64,000 bases of DNA from Lindgomyces ingoldianus (GCF_010093535.1 NW_022985175.1:868001-932000), one strand, 5' to 3'; shown: positions 48,281 through 61,595, counted from the stretch's first letter. Numbers and translations are program-made. Notes: generated from the sequence alone by a model not told the origin.

Positions 48281-48673
48281 CAAGCTGGTCGCGCATAGGG
48301 CAAGTGCGCGAGGGACTCGGATCGGCAAAACAAAAAGCCGAGCAACACGAGTAGAGCAGAAAAAGGATCGATAAATCAACACAATCAATCATCATCCCAT
48401 ACATCACCTCTACATTATATCTAAACCCATCATTCATCTCAGGAAGCCCAGAAACAGTGCTTCAATCTAACACACTTATATAGAAAAGTGTACTATTAGA
48501 GAGCACTAGCTGCTTATTATTAACAGCTATAAAAGTTATAACTAGCACCTTTAAGTTTTAATAATAGTAGCTATAAATAAAACTATTACTTTCGATATGC
48601 TGTTTTACTTATTTTACTTTTTATAGCTACTTAATGTAGGTTATTTTACACTTTTAAAGAAAGTGTATAGGCG

Positions 48674-48991
48674 TGTCACGGTATCCTCCCCGGATCCCAG
48701 ACATAACTGTATTAGACGCGTACTGGAGTATTATTAGTGCACGTCTGACACAAACACAACACGACACAGACATGAACTTAAGCACAAACTGCCTTAACAC
48801 TAACTAAACCTAAAACAGGCTTAATTTATACCTAAAGCGCTTAGACTTTTAAGCTAAGTATTTAATTACTAATTTTCTTTTAAACTTTTCTATTTCTTAT
48901 ATCATGTCTTATACCTACTATAATACCTTACATAGTAATTAAACTAGACCTCTATAAAGCTCTATAACCTTACTTATGCATAATTATAACA
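48674..48991 (+). repeat. 5' LTR of the gypsy element
   Basis: 318 bp, paired with 60807-61124. The first third keeps GC-rich words (for example CCTCCCCGGATCCC) that are mutated to TA in the 3' copy; its last third is more mutated than the 3' copy. Confidence 0.92.
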
Positions 48992-49971
48992 TTACATTAT
49001 GTTAAAACCCTAGCTAAGAATAGCTTTTAAATTTAATCTAATAAGCTTAGTACTTACATAACTTTAAGCTATTAAAGTAAGCTAAAAAGCTTTTTAAAAA
49101 GTGCTTACTTTATAAAAAAGCTACTATGTTATAAGCTTTAAAGCTTTTTAAAAGAACTTTAAAAAACAGCTTTACATTATTAAGTAGTTTATTTTTACTT
49201 TAACTTTTATTATAGTAGTAAAAACTAAGAACTTACTAGCCTTAAAGCTTACTTAGAAGTTTAGAGATAGCTTAACTTTTTTCTGCCTAACACTGCTTAT
49301 AACTTATAACTTTTTTAACTTAGTAATAAAATCTAACTAACTCTCTAATTCCCTACTATTTAATAGAAAATAAAAAGACCTACCTTTTTTTCTATGCAAG
49401 CTTTAATATAAACTTAAAGAAAATATAGACTAATTTCTTTTTAAACACTTTTAGTTACTATATGCCTACTTTTAACTTAACTATAATATAATAGCCTTAA
49501 TTAACTTACTAATAAATAAAAATATTATTAACTTAGATTAATTTATAGTGTTTTTATAAGTAACTTATAAAGACTTAAATAAAAAGTTAATAGCTCTAAG
49601 TTACCTAAACACTTTATAATAAAAAAAAAAGCTTTACTTTACACTTTACTAAGTTCTGCTAACTTGCATCTAATATAGGCCTAAATAAAATAGGTCTAAT
49701 TATAGCCTTATATAACTCCCTCTTAACTAAACTGTAACGCGCTATAGTAGAAAAACCCCTCCTAAACAACTTTAATGCATATGTAAACCTAATTGCTACC
49801 TATAATAATAACATAAGGTTCCTTCTTATATAAGCCCTAATACACCCCTAAACTAGCGCAGTTATAAATAAAGACCCTAATATAATAAAAATTAATTTAA
49901 ATTATGCTTTAGTTAGTTCTAAAAAGTGTAAAGATTATAAAAAAAAAAGTTAATACTTTAAGTATAGTAAG

Positions 49972-50237
49972 TGTCCGTACGCAGCAGCAGCGTCGCGGCC
50001 TGGATACGAGCGATCACGCACGAGCAGGATCACGTATCTATGTCACATGATGCTCGTGCGCGAACCTCTGTGCGCGAACATCTAGATATCCCCCTTTTCC
50101 TCTGTACAGAGGAAAAACAAGAAGTAATTAACACTAGTTACCTAACACCCCTGTGCAATGTTTACACTGTGCAAACCTCTCTGTCTTGTACGCATTTGCT
50201 AACACTAAGTGCTAGCTAGCAGAGAGTCTATTTAACA
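49972..50237 (+). repeat. 5' LTR of the copia element
   Basis: 266 bp and rich in GC compared with its surroundings. Nearly identical to 55921-56186 and closely similar to the first half of the solo LTR at 59136-59415. Confidence 0.93.
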
Positions 50238-53200
50238 CTAATTAGTAGTTTAAATACTGTAAAAAAAGAAGCTCTTTTTATACCTTTTTATTTAAAAGTT
50301 TATGTATAAAAAGAATTCTTTTCTTTACTACTTTAACTATAAATTAGTAAAAGTAAAAATAGAGTCTAATTTATGTGTAAGTAGCTATAAATTTTTATTT
50401 AGTTACCTAAGTAAAAGTAAAAAACCTGTCTATATAATACTATTTAGAGGTATTATATAAATAGTAGTGCTTATTTAACACTAGAAGGTCTATTTTATTT
50501 TTTTGCACAAGGCTGTTTAGAGGCAGCGTACAACAAGAAGTAAGACAGCGCGCAACAACGCATAATTAACTACTATAAAGCAATAAGCAACGCTAGCTCT
50601 ATTTATAACTAGCTAACATAATGTATTAATGTATAACTAATATATACCTTTTATAGGCATCTTAGCAAAGACTCTAGTAAAGTAAATAAATATTAAAAAT
50701 TAAGTAGATAAAATTAAACTATTAAATAATATACTTAAAAAAAAGCTTAATTTATACACAGCTAACTTAATTATAAAACTTTACATGTTAAGTGTAACAG
50801 ATGTACATATACTTAAGAACTTTTAGAATAACTTTATAAAGTAGAAGCTTATACACTTTAAAGATCTTAGCTAACTATTTTTATAAAAACTAATTACTAC
50901 TCTGCAGAATAAAGGCATTAGCTTTAAAAAGAACATAATAGAGGCTACTACACTATATAGACTTATAAAAAAAGAACACACATTTACTATCTTACTAAAG
51001 CATTATATAAAACTATTACTACTATTACTAGTTTTAACATAATAAAAAATGTTTCTGTATAAATTACCTATAGACCTAATACTTCCTCTGTAATTAGTAC
51101 AACTACCTTGTAATAGCTTACTATACAAGAGCACAACTAGGCAGCTATATATTCCTGTAGCCACAGCTCTACATAAGATTCCCTAAAGCTTGTACTTACT
51201 ATATATAATTTAATTACTGTATAATTTATACTAACTTCTACTTATATAAGATATTATAGCAGAGAACCTTACACCTAAGAAGGTTATATAATTCTAGAAG
51301 GCATAAAGAAAGAAGAATAACTATATAAGGCAACTATATAATATCTTAGCTAATAAGGCTATAGTATTTATTAAGCTTTGCTAACACTTTACTATCTTTA
51401 AGGCATTATACATAAGCATCTTTTCTAATATCCTTAAAAGGCGCGCACACATGTTCTACTTTTATAATATTAGTCTAGAATAATTATAGAAGTTACTGTA
51501 CAAGCAGCTTAGTAATTACTTTAATACTAACGTAAACTATAACTAGTATTAGATAGATTAAACAACAATAAGCTTTATATAAAGTAAGTAAAAAAACTTT
51601 ATAAAAACTTTACATAAAGCTTTTAAAGCTATAATTAATAAACTTACTTTTATATAAAAAGCTCTTAGTTTATAATTCTAAAGCAAGATACTACTTTACA
51701 CTACTATTATATAAGTATGCTAAGAGTAACTTAAACTTAAATAAGTAATGTTCTTAATTAAGCCTATATATAAGGCACTATATAGTAACCTTTGTTTAGC
51801 ACTTTAGGTTATAATTAATTAATAAAATAATGCATTTATAAATAAATTCTAAGACATGTACTACACTAATAAGTAATATAGCTTACTACATATACATAGC
51901 TATTAACAACATAAAAGAAGCTTAAGGGGATATAAAAAATTATTTAGACTATAGTCCTCTATATAATTAAAGCAATGCTTTATTTATTATAAAAAAAGAT
52001 ATTAGTTAATAAATTATTCTTATATAAATTAATTTTATGCAAAACGCTAATATATCTCTTTATATAAAGAATTCTATAACAAGACACTAACATGTAAGAA
52101 AGTAAATGTATATATTTAAAAGTTTAAAAGTAAACTAGAGTAGAAAAAAAAAAAGTTACATAATAATAATAACTTAGATAAAAAGAAAGGTAAGAAGATT
52201 ATTAACTACCTTACTAATACTATATTTTTCTACTACACAACTGCAGAGGACATCTACAGCCTAGAACCTAAAGAATACGCAGAACAGTTTATCTTTAAAG
52301 ATTAATACTATACAGTATACTAAGGTAAACTATAGAATACTAGCGTAGCAAAGATTTCTACTATAAGAAAGTTATAACTTAAAGCATACCTACAAAAATT
52401 CCTTTATACAAAAGTAGACTAGACACTAAGGAAGAAGAGTATTAGCTTTAAAAAACAAAGATTAACAGAATTAATTAGTACTATATAAATTACTAACCTA
52501 GTTAGTAACATAACATATTACATCTTAGAAACTCTAACACTATTCCTGCTATTGCTAGTAGATGCTAACTAACTTAGGGCATACTTTAATAATGTTTTAA
52601 ATATTATTATACATAAAGACAAAACTACTATCTTTATTATATAAAAATAAAGACACTTTTTTTTAACATTAGTAAAAAAAAATTTATATCTTTCTTTACT
52701 AAATTAAAACTTTACTGCCTCTACTACTAATTTAGACACCCCTGCATAGAGAAACTCTAAAAGATGCTAACTAGCGCTAGCTACAACATTAATACTGCAG
52801 TGCTAGAAGAGATTAAGAAGTTCTGCTACCTCTACTAATTATATAACTAGGCCTTACAAAAATTTAAGTTTATAATTAAGAATAACACTTACTTTAACTA
52901 TAAAGTTATTATTAATATTATATAAATTAATAATAAAGATGTTTTATATGTTATTAATATAGATATATTATTTTAGGCTACTACATTCCTAAAATCTATG
53001 TCTACATAAGATACCTAGGATGCACTATGCAAATGCTAGATTAACACCTATTAAGAACCCCTAGACTACATTATGCATAACTCTAGTATAAACTTTGCTT
53101 TAGAGGATTTTTAAGCTTATGTAAAGATTATAGGAGCTACATGTAGGCAGATGCTTGTAGAAGCATATTAGGTAGTTAGAAAAGTTAAGCGCGTGCACGC

Positions 53201-55900
53201 ACCTCTCTAACAAGTGTTTAACATCCTAAAGACTAAGCTAGGTAACTGTATAAATAATAAAGCTATCCTGCAGATAGTAGTTAAGGCTCTAAACAACACA
53301 GCTAGCCTACACAGTCTAGTACCCACGCTGCTAGTTTTTAGGGCATACCTAAGAATTAACCTAGACTCTCTGCTATTACTAGACATTATTACATAAGTAA
53401 GCGCTGTACAAAAGGCAATAAAGATACTTTAAAAAAACTATGTAAAAGTAAATATTAATTATATAATTAACACTTATAATAGCTTTATAACACATAAAGT
53501 TCTTAACCTCCCCTTTAGCTTAGAGATTATAGTATAAAGAGAGAAAAAAGGCTAGACTAGCTTATATAAGATTAAGAGCATTAAAAAAAAAGATATTATT
53601 ATTAAAAGAAAAAATAGCCTACTAAAGCTCTAATATACATAAGTTAAACTATACTATAAAGAAAAAAAAAAAATAACTTACTTATAATAAATAACCTAAA
53701 TAAACTAATCTCTATATAAAGAGATCCTCTAAAGAAAAGAAAGAAAAAACAGCCCTATAAAAATGTTATAAAGGCAGAACTAAAGCCTACTACAGACTAA
53801 GCCCCTTAGAATAGCAATGCCGCACTAGTGCAAAGGGAAGATATAAATACTAGAAGAAGTAAAAGGCAAAGGAAACCTGCATAAAGTCTAGACTAGGTAT
53901 TTCTAACTTAAAAGAAAAAAAATAATTAGGCCTTATTTATTAAGCTCTATATAAATAGTGTAATTACTACACCTAAAAAACTATTTAAGAAATTAGACTA
54001 CATAAAAATAGACACTTTAATTACTAATAGCACTTTTAAAGTTATAGTGTATAACTTAATAAGGCACAAAGGTTAGATTTTTAACCTCTGCCTTATATAA
54101 AAAGTAAAAGGTAAAATAACTTAACTATATAAGAAATCCTGCCTAGTGTTTACTAGCTACTTAGATAAAGAGAAAGGAGAAATTCTTACTTAGTTACTAA
54201 CTATCTAAAGAATAAGCTAGAGACTACTTTTAGCTATAAAAGTAAGCCTAAAAGCTATGTACAGAATGCATTTTAAACTATGTAATATTATATAAGTATA
54301 CATTTAATTAATAGATAAGCTTATGCGCACACTGTACATAAAGCTACTAAAGAAGATGCGCTAGAGCTTTCTACTAAATACAATACTCTAGGTTGTATAA
54401 CCCTTATATAGAGCTGCTAAATTAGGACTGTATTAGTTTAAAACATACTATAACTACTATAAAAAAAAGCTGCGCATGCACATCTTTTTATACAACCTCT
54501 ACCTCTTAATTACTAATAAAAAAGAGCACACCTTTAGTATTACTAGCCTACAGACAGACAACACTTTAAGCATTATAATAAAAAATTTTATATAAAAAAA
54601 AAAAAAAAAACTATAAAAAGTAAAGTTCTATATAAAAGGTAAAACTATTCTAGTAAAAAAGCAGCTTATTAAGTTTAACAGTAAAAGGATTAAACTTACA
54701 CATAACATAGTAGTCTTTACTTAAAAAAAATAAGTAAGCTACTTTTATATAATTAACTTAGAAAACAAAGATGCTGCATAATAATATGTTAAGTAATATG
54801 TAAAAGGGGCATATATTACATTTATGTGTTAACTAAAGGCAGCATTTAACTTGTCTATTACTACATAAACTATAAACCCTTTGCATAATAACATTAACAC
54901 ACTTAACACATAAATTTAATAGTAGATAGATAATAGTAAGTGTAGTCTTACCTTTTTACTATTATAGCTTAATTATGCAAAGCTGTTTATTTTTATAAAT
55001 AGATTATTTGCTAATAATAAAGACCTTAGCTTACAGCTAAGATTTTTAATTATATTAAGTAATAAAGACTATATAGAGTAAAGCAACTACTTTAAAATAC
55101 TAGGCAATATTATACACTAGAATTCTACTAAGTGTAAAAGAGTAACTAGGAGTATCCTTACTAGCAAACTGTACAGAATAGTTAGAGGGTTTAATAATAT
55201 AATTACCCTTAGTACAACTTTACAGCAAATTATATAAACGCTTAAACTGCTACTAATTTTAGTAGTAATCTACATAGATTTAAGGTCTCTATATAATTAC
55301 TTTATTAAGCTAGGCACTACTAGTAAAAAGCAACTTATAATTAACATTATGTTACTTTATAAATTATATAAGAAAAAGAAAATTACTAAAATAAAGTAGA
55401 TTAATAGTAAAAACAACCTAGTAAATGCATGTATAAAAAAAACACTAAACTAGGCTCTTTAATTATTAGTCCTAACTAACTACCTCTCTGTCTAGATAGA
55501 AGCATCTATAGACTAGCTAGATCCTGTGCGTAAAGATGCCTTAGACTAACTAGACTAACAACGCCTTTATATAAGGCCTATTTCTCTTTATTTTTTTTAT
55601 TTTTTTTTATTTTTTTTTTATATTATACGCACTTATTTTTCTTATTATAAGGATCTGTCACTGTTAGCACTGTACAAAAAGAGAAAAGAGCTAGGGGATT
55701 GTACAGCAGGGCTTAGAAAGCAAAGGATAAAGAAGAGAAGAGCTATTTATATAGCGCAACTAGCCTATCCTAACGCACAGCATTACTAAGGCAAGTCCTA
55801 ATAAATAGGGTGGAGTAAAGGCAGAACATAATTAGATAGACCTACACAGACAGAAGGAAGGTAACGCGTACAGAAGGCAACTCTTTAAAAAAAAAAAAAA
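50238..55900 (+). pseudogene. Degraded copia gag-pol interior
   Basis: Almost all C and G outside a few words are lost, and stops occur every few codons. Only the RNase H end (about 55140-55540) is recognisable with confidence. Homopolymer runs are common, including a T-rich stretch at 55585-55622 and a 14-base A run before the gap. Confidence 0.75.
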
Positions 55901-55920
55901 NNNNNNNNNNNNNNNNNNNN
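55901..55920. other. Assembly gap (20 N)
   Basis: Twenty undetermined bases stand between an A-rich stretch and the first base of the copia 3' LTR. The true length here is unknown. Confidence 1.
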
Positions 55921-56186
55921 TGTCTGTACGCAGCAGCAGCGTCGCGGCCTGGATACGAGCGATCACGCACGAGCAGGATCACGTATCTATGTCACATGAT
56001 GCTCGTGCGCGAACCTCTGTGCGCGAACATCTAGATATCCCCCTTTTCCTCTGTATAGAGGAAAAACAAGAAGCAATTAACACTAGTTACCTAACACCCC
56101 TGTGCGATGTTTACACTGTGCAAACCTCTCTGTCTTGTACGCATTTGCTGACACCAAGTGCTAGCTAGCAGAGAGTCTATTTAACA
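55921..56186 (+). repeat. 3' LTR of the copia element
   Basis: 266 bp, starts TGTCTGTACG, ends TTTAACA and is followed by the GTAAG duplication. It differs from the 5' LTR at only a few positions, mostly transitions. Confidence 0.93.
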
Positions 56187-57875
56187 GTAAGTATAGTTAT
56201 ATTTTTTAAAACTGCTTTATTCTTTTTTCTTAAGTTTACGCAAGTAGCGCTGCTAGCACTTATTAAAAATTTTTACTATTTTAATTTTATTTTTATAAGA
56301 GCTCTAACTTATATTTAAGCTTTAATTCTCTTTACTACTTTTAACATAGCTGCAGCTATAGCAGTAGAAGCCTGTAAAAAGGCTTGTCCTAGGGCTAAGT
56401 TGCCCTTTAGAACTAATTTAACACTAGATCTTTACTAACCTATAAGCTAAGTCCCTTACTAATAACTAAAAGTACTAAGTTAATATTCTTATATATCTAT
56501 AATAAAAAACTATATTAGCCCTAATATAGGCTTTTATTAACTTAGAAGTAAATAGCATAAGTTACATTAATAAAAAACTAGCGCGTAAACTAAATCTTTA
56601 ATTAATACTACTTACCTAAATAATTTACCTAACTAGATTTAATAAAAAATAACTTAAAAAAAGTTTTATTTTCTATACTATAACTATTATAATTACCTAC
56701 TAACACTATAAGAAGTAGATTAAGCTCTATATAATAAACATAAGATATTATAACTTAATTTTAAGATAACTATAGCTATATTAGCATAAAGTTGCCTTTA
56801 ATTACTAAGAGTAAGTTTTAAACTTTAACTCTTTTTAATGCTAAAATATATGCTTACGCTTACACCTAAATAACACTTAAGTAGCACTTAATATAAAAGG
56901 TTTCTAGACTTATTCTCTAATAACTTAGAAAAAAACTACTTAAGTAAAGCTAATAAGCTAGGCTTCTTACTAAAATAAGCTATATAAAATAATTTAATAA
57001 CTATTTAAACTTAAAAAAAAAAAGCTTTTAAAAAATTTTTACTTACTTAATTTAAACATAAACTAGAACTTAAACAGTAAATAGACATCTGCTATATAAA
57101 ACCTGCCCTATTTATAACTTTAGCTTAATAACTAGATTATAAAATCTATATAGTTATAATTTCTAATATAGACTAAGCTTTAGCTCTCTAAAAACACACT
57201 AACTTAAAAATAATAGTTTCTTAAGACTACTATAACTTATTACATATTTTTTTTAAGACAAGTCTAATAAGCTTTTAATATAACATTTATATAATTACTA
57301 AATAACTTTTAAGCCTAGTAAATAACTTAGTTATAGGCTACTATATAAAATATTACTAAATAAATTAAAAGTGCTTTAAAAATACCTTAATAAAAACTTA
57401 GAAAAAGGGTTTATTTAAGCTAGCTTTTTACTAGTAGTGTTACTTATACTATTTATAAAAAAACCTAAAAGTAGGCTTTAATTCTATGTTAACTACTAAA
57501 GACTAAACACTATTACTATTAAAAACTAATACTTAATTTCTTTTTTATAGAAAACTCTAAGCTAACTAAGTAAAGTAAAGTATTTTATAAAGTTAGATAT
57601 TATTACTGCCTTTAATAAGCTAAAGATAGTAAAGGGTAATAAGTAGCTAACAGCATTTTAGACCTAATATAGACTATTTAAGTACCTAGTAATGCCTTTT
57701 AGCTTAGCTAACACACCTAGTACTTTTTAATATTTTATAAACAACTTACTCTAACCCTACCTAGACGTGTTCTGCACTATGTATATTAATAATATTCTAA
57801 TCTATAGTGATAGCCTTTTAGAGCACAAACAGCATGTACGCTTAGTGCTAAAGGCTATAGAAGAAGCAGGTCTAC

Positions 57876-58155
57876 TGTAACAATCCTTATGAATTGTTCC
57901 ATCTTAGATGGCCCAGAAGGCCCCCGTATTAGCCCTGACCTTGACCTGGCCCTGACCCCTGCTGTTACCCCTATTCCCTTATGTATTTAGTCACACCTCG
58001 CCTCTATAGCTAGCTTAGTAGTTTTCTAATATCCTACGTACAAGGCCTATAGGTGTTATTAGTATTCCTAGGTCTTTAAGTCCCTACGCACTTCTATATG
58101 CCTCTAAGTAGATTTATACCGCATTTAGACCTATTGTCTTGCCTGCGCCGTTACA
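57876..58155 (+). mobile_element. Solo LTR of a third LTR family, inside gypsy reverse transcriptase
   Basis: 280 bp beginning TGTAAC and ending GTTACA, flanked by a perfect 5-bp duplication TCTAC (57871-57875 and 58156-58160). Reverse transcriptase reading resumes in phase after removing it. The same LTR, less mutated, appears at 61306-61595 and inverted at 61940-62229. Confidence 0.92.
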
Positions 58156-59135
58156 TCTACAACTTAATATAGACAAATATAAGTTTTACTAATTAAAGGT
58201 TACATATTTAGAATATGTAATTTTTATAAATAGCATTTAAATAGACCCTATTAAAGTTTAGACTATGCTAGATTAGTAATACCTAAAGAACATAAAAAAT
58301 ATTTAAGCTTTTATAAAATTTACTAACTTTTACTAATAATTTATTAATAACTTTTTATAGTAAGTAAGCTTTATAATTACACTTACTAAGAAAGAGATTT
58401 AATTTAACTTTAACTTAAATTACTAATAGTTTTTTAACTAGCTAAAGAAAGCCTTTACTAAAGCCTTAATACTCTACTACTTTAACTTTAAACTACTAAT
58501 ACTTGTAGAAGCTAATGCCTTAGACTACATAGTAGCAGGAGTTCTCTTCTAGACTAAGCTAGATAGGACTATTAAGCTTATTATATACTTTTTAAAAAGA
58601 ATAAGTCCTGTAGAAAGTAATTATAAGATCTATAATAAGAAATTACTTACTATAGTATGCTACTTTAAACAATAGCAACCTAAACTAGAAGGTGCAGCGC
58701 ATCTAATATAGGTTCTATCTAACTATAAGAACTTATAGTACTTTATAACTATAAAATAACTTAGCTACTAATAAGCTTATTAGTTTAAATACTTATTTTA
58801 TTTTAATTTTAAGATTACTTATTATTCTAGTTAAAATAGAGGGAAACTAGATGCCTTTATAAGGTAATTCTAAGACATCTTTACTTAGAAAGAAGTGTAA
58901 AAGGCTTAACACTAAACTTTACTTTAACTTAAGCTATTTTTAAACTTTAACTTAAATAAAATAAATTAGATAATTAATTAAATTATTACTAATAAGTATT
59001 TAAATAATAAATTTATTTAAAAAACCTTAGACCTACTCTAAAATAGCGCTAGTTAGTTAAAAAAGGTAACACTAGCTAACTATAAAAACTAAAATAGTAA
59101 GCTATATTACTATAACTAACTTATAATTCTTAATT

Positions 59136-59415
59136 TGTCTGTACGCAGCAGCAGCGTCGCGGCCTGGATACGAGCGATCGCGCACAAGCAGGATCACGTA
59201 TCTATGTCACATAATGCTCGTGCGCGAACCTCTGTGCGCGAACATCTAGATATCCCCCTTTTCCTCTGTACAGAGAAAAGACAAGAGCAATAGAACTAGA
59301 AACATGTTGCCCTCACCTTACCTACCTTGTACGCTGTGCACACCGTACACCACTCTTACTCTTGCTACTTAAGTGCTTATACTATAAGCAGCTAGCTGTT
59401 AGAGCCTATTTAACA
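59136..59415 (+). mobile_element. Solo LTR of the copia family
   Basis: 280 bp beginning TGTCTGTACGCAGCAGCAGC and ending TTTAACA, flanked by a perfect TAATT duplication (59131-59135 and 59416-59420). It lies between the RNase H and integrase relics of the gypsy element. Its second half diverges from the 266-bp LTRs of the full copia element, so it is a subfamily variant. Confidence 0.92.
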
Positions 59416-60806
59416 TAATTCTAATAAACTAAGAATTAAACTACTCTAAATTATACATAACTTGCCTATTAAAGGACACTTAGGCAGAGGAAAGACTCTT
59501 AACCTACTACAGAGAGAGTACTACTAGCCCTGCATGTTCTATACTGTACGCTAATATGTATTATGTTACTATACTTGCTGTAAAGCAAAGGCCTTTTAAA
59601 AAAGGTATAATAGCCTACTTAAACTACTTCTAATTTTTAAATAAGCTTAAAAAAATATATTAATTAATTTTATTATAAACTTACCTTTATCTAAAGAGTA
59701 TATAAATATTATAGTAGTTATTAATTACTTAACTAAGTATTAACACTTAATACTATGTTCCTTTATAACTGCTTCTAATATAGCCTAGTTATTCTACTAA
59801 TACATATAAGTTTACTATAGCCTGCCTAACATAATTATATTAGATAGAGGTACGTAGTTTGTCTTAGCCTTCTAAAATAAACTCTATAAATAGCTCTAAA
59901 TTATCTCTTATCTATTTATAGCTTTTTACCTAGAGACTAATAGCTAGACTAAGAACATAAACACTATAATAGAATAAGTTTTATAAGTGTATATAAACTA
60001 CTAGTAAGATAACTAGGTAAAATAGTTAGCTATAGCATAGTTTAAAGCTAATAACATAACATCTAAATTAACATAAGTATCTTTATTTTTAGTAAACTAT
60101 AGATACTACTTTTAAATAAGATTTAAACTACTTTTAAATACCCCCTAACTAACTTATTAATTTATATAAGTAATAGATGTAAATAGACTTATTAATAAAA
60201 TCTAAAATATATCTAAATATATTTATAAAAAGCTTATATAGGCTTAAGCTTTTTAATAAGAGTATGTAAACTAATCTTAAACTTCTACATCTGCGTATGC
60301 AGCTAGTAAGAAGGTCTAGCTAAATGCTAGAAATATTTAAATAAACTAATAATTAAAGAAACTTAATTAAAAAAACTTTAGCCCCTTTATAGTAGCTTAT
60401 ATAGTTTTATTATATGCTTACTAATTAATCTTACCTAACAGCATAAAGATACACCCTATGTTCTACATATTATTGCTGCGCTAAGTAGCCCCTAAATCTA
60501 ACTATCTACTTAAATAGCTAAACTTACTACCTAAACTTATTATTATAAATAATAAACTAGAATATATTATAAAAGATGTTAAATAAATCTAGTTTAATAA
60601 GAAAAAATGTATTTATAAATACTTTATAAAATAGACTAGATATAATAAACTATTATAAAAACTTATAAAAGCTTTATAAAAAAACTTTATAGTAACTTAA
60701 TTCTATACCTAATACTTATCTAAACTAAACCTGTACCTTAATAAAGACAACTTAATGCTAGAACTACTAATGTAAAGGATTCCCTTTTTAATAAAAGGGG
60801 GGGTAC

Positions 60807-61124
60807 TGTTACAGTATCCTCTCTAGATCCTAGACATAACTGTATTAGACATGTACTAAAGTATTATTAGTGCATATCTAACATAAATATAACATAACAT
60901 AGACATAAACTTAAGCATAAACTGCCTTAACACTAACTAAACCTAGAATAAGCTTAATTTATACTTAAAGCGCTTAGACTTTTAAGCTAAGTATTTAATT
61001 ACTAATTTTCTTCTAAACTTTCCTATTCCTCACACAACGTCTTGTACCTACTATAATACCTCACATAGTAATTAAACTAGACCTCTGTGAAGCTCTATAA
61101 CCTTACTCGTGCACAATTGTGACA
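60807..61124 (+). repeat. 3' LTR of the gypsy element
   Basis: 318 bp, preceded by the polypurine tract at about 60791-60803 and followed by the AGGCG duplication. Paired with 48674-48991. Confidence 0.92.
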
Positions 61125-61305
61125 AGGCGCTAGGTTAAAATTTTTATATATAACTAAATTACTTCTAACTTTATTTTAATGCTAAAGTTTCTACTATGCT
61201 TTAAATATACTTTTAATGCTATAATTACTTTTAGTAATATTTAAGAAGAAGTTTAAAGTGCTAGATTAGTTCTATTTAACTTAAAATAAGTTATAATAAG
61301 CTTTG

Positions 61306-61595
61306 TGTAACGATTTGCTCGAATCGTTCCATCTCGGGTTGCCCAACGAACCTACATCCGAAGGTTCGCCGTATCGGCTCCGCCCCCCTGTCCTGGCCCC
61401 TGCTGTACCCCTATTCCCCCAAGTATTTAGTCGCACCTCTCCCCTTAGCTAGCTCAGTAGTTTTCTGATATCCTCTCGTACAAGGCCTATAGGTGTCAAT
61501 GGAATTCCCAGGTTTCTGAGTCCCCACGCACTCCCATATGCCTCTGAGAGGATTCACACCGCATTCAGACTTGTTGTCTTGCCTGCGCCGTTACA
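61306..61595 (+). repeat. Forward LTR of the inverted structure
   Basis: 290 bp, TGTAACGATT...GCCGTTACA. GC-rich and little affected by RIP, in contrast to its solo relative at 57876-58155. Confidence 0.9.

Larger units (their letters stand above)
49972..56186 (+). mobile_element. Ty1/copia retrotransposon nested in the gypsy element
   Basis: Two 266-bp LTRs (49972-50237 and 55921-56186) begin TGTC and end AACA. They are flanked by a perfect GTAAG duplication (49967-49971 and 56187-56191). The interior is extremely AT-rich. On the plus strand at about 55140-55540 it still reads like the copia RNase H end (SILTSKLYRIVRGFNN, IDLRSLY, KLGTTSKKQLIINIM), which places it in Ty1/copia with pol just before the 3' LTR. 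It sits inside the gag region of the gypsy element and is therefore younger. A gap of 20 undetermined bases lies directly before its 3' LTR. Confidence 0.9.
48992..60806 (+). pseudogene. Degraded gypsy gag-pol interior (split by insertions)
   Basis: The reading is full of stops from C-to-T and G-to-A changes, yet domain order can be followed. A gag-like segment lies at about 49640-49960. Reverse transcriptase lies at about 57590-57875, with the YLVMPF, LDVFCTMYINNIL and LLEHKQHVRLVLKAI patterns; the usual YxDD is changed to YINN. It resumes after the solo LTR at 58156 (LDINKYKFY). RNase H lies near 58490-58700 (VEANALDYIVAGVLF). The integrase zinc finger and core lie at 59460-60000 (KGHLGRGKT, LDRGTQFV). 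A chromodomain-like end is at about 60560-60730. The element is not capable of making protein. Confidence 0.85.
48674..61124 (+). mobile_element. Ty3/gypsy chromovirus-type retrotransposon, RIP-degraded, with nested insertions
   Basis: Two 318-bp direct repeats (48674-48991 and 60807-61124) start TGT-AC and end ACA. They are flanked by a perfect 5-bp target duplication, AGGCG (48669-48673 and 61125-61129). A polypurine tract (AAAAGGGGGGG) stands just before the 3' LTR. Between them, on the plus strand, lie degraded gag, protease/RT, RNase H, integrase and C-terminal chromodomain-like pieces. Later insertions interrupt the element: a full copia element at 49972-56186 and solo LTRs at 57876-58155 and 59136-59415. 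Without these the original element is about 5.7 kb, a normal size for the group. Confidence 0.92.

Noticed and set aside
48082..48437. Three overlapping minus-strand open frames with Leu-Gln-Cys-Cys repeats
   Set aside because: They are by-products of the 10-bp minisatellite, which is open in all frames.
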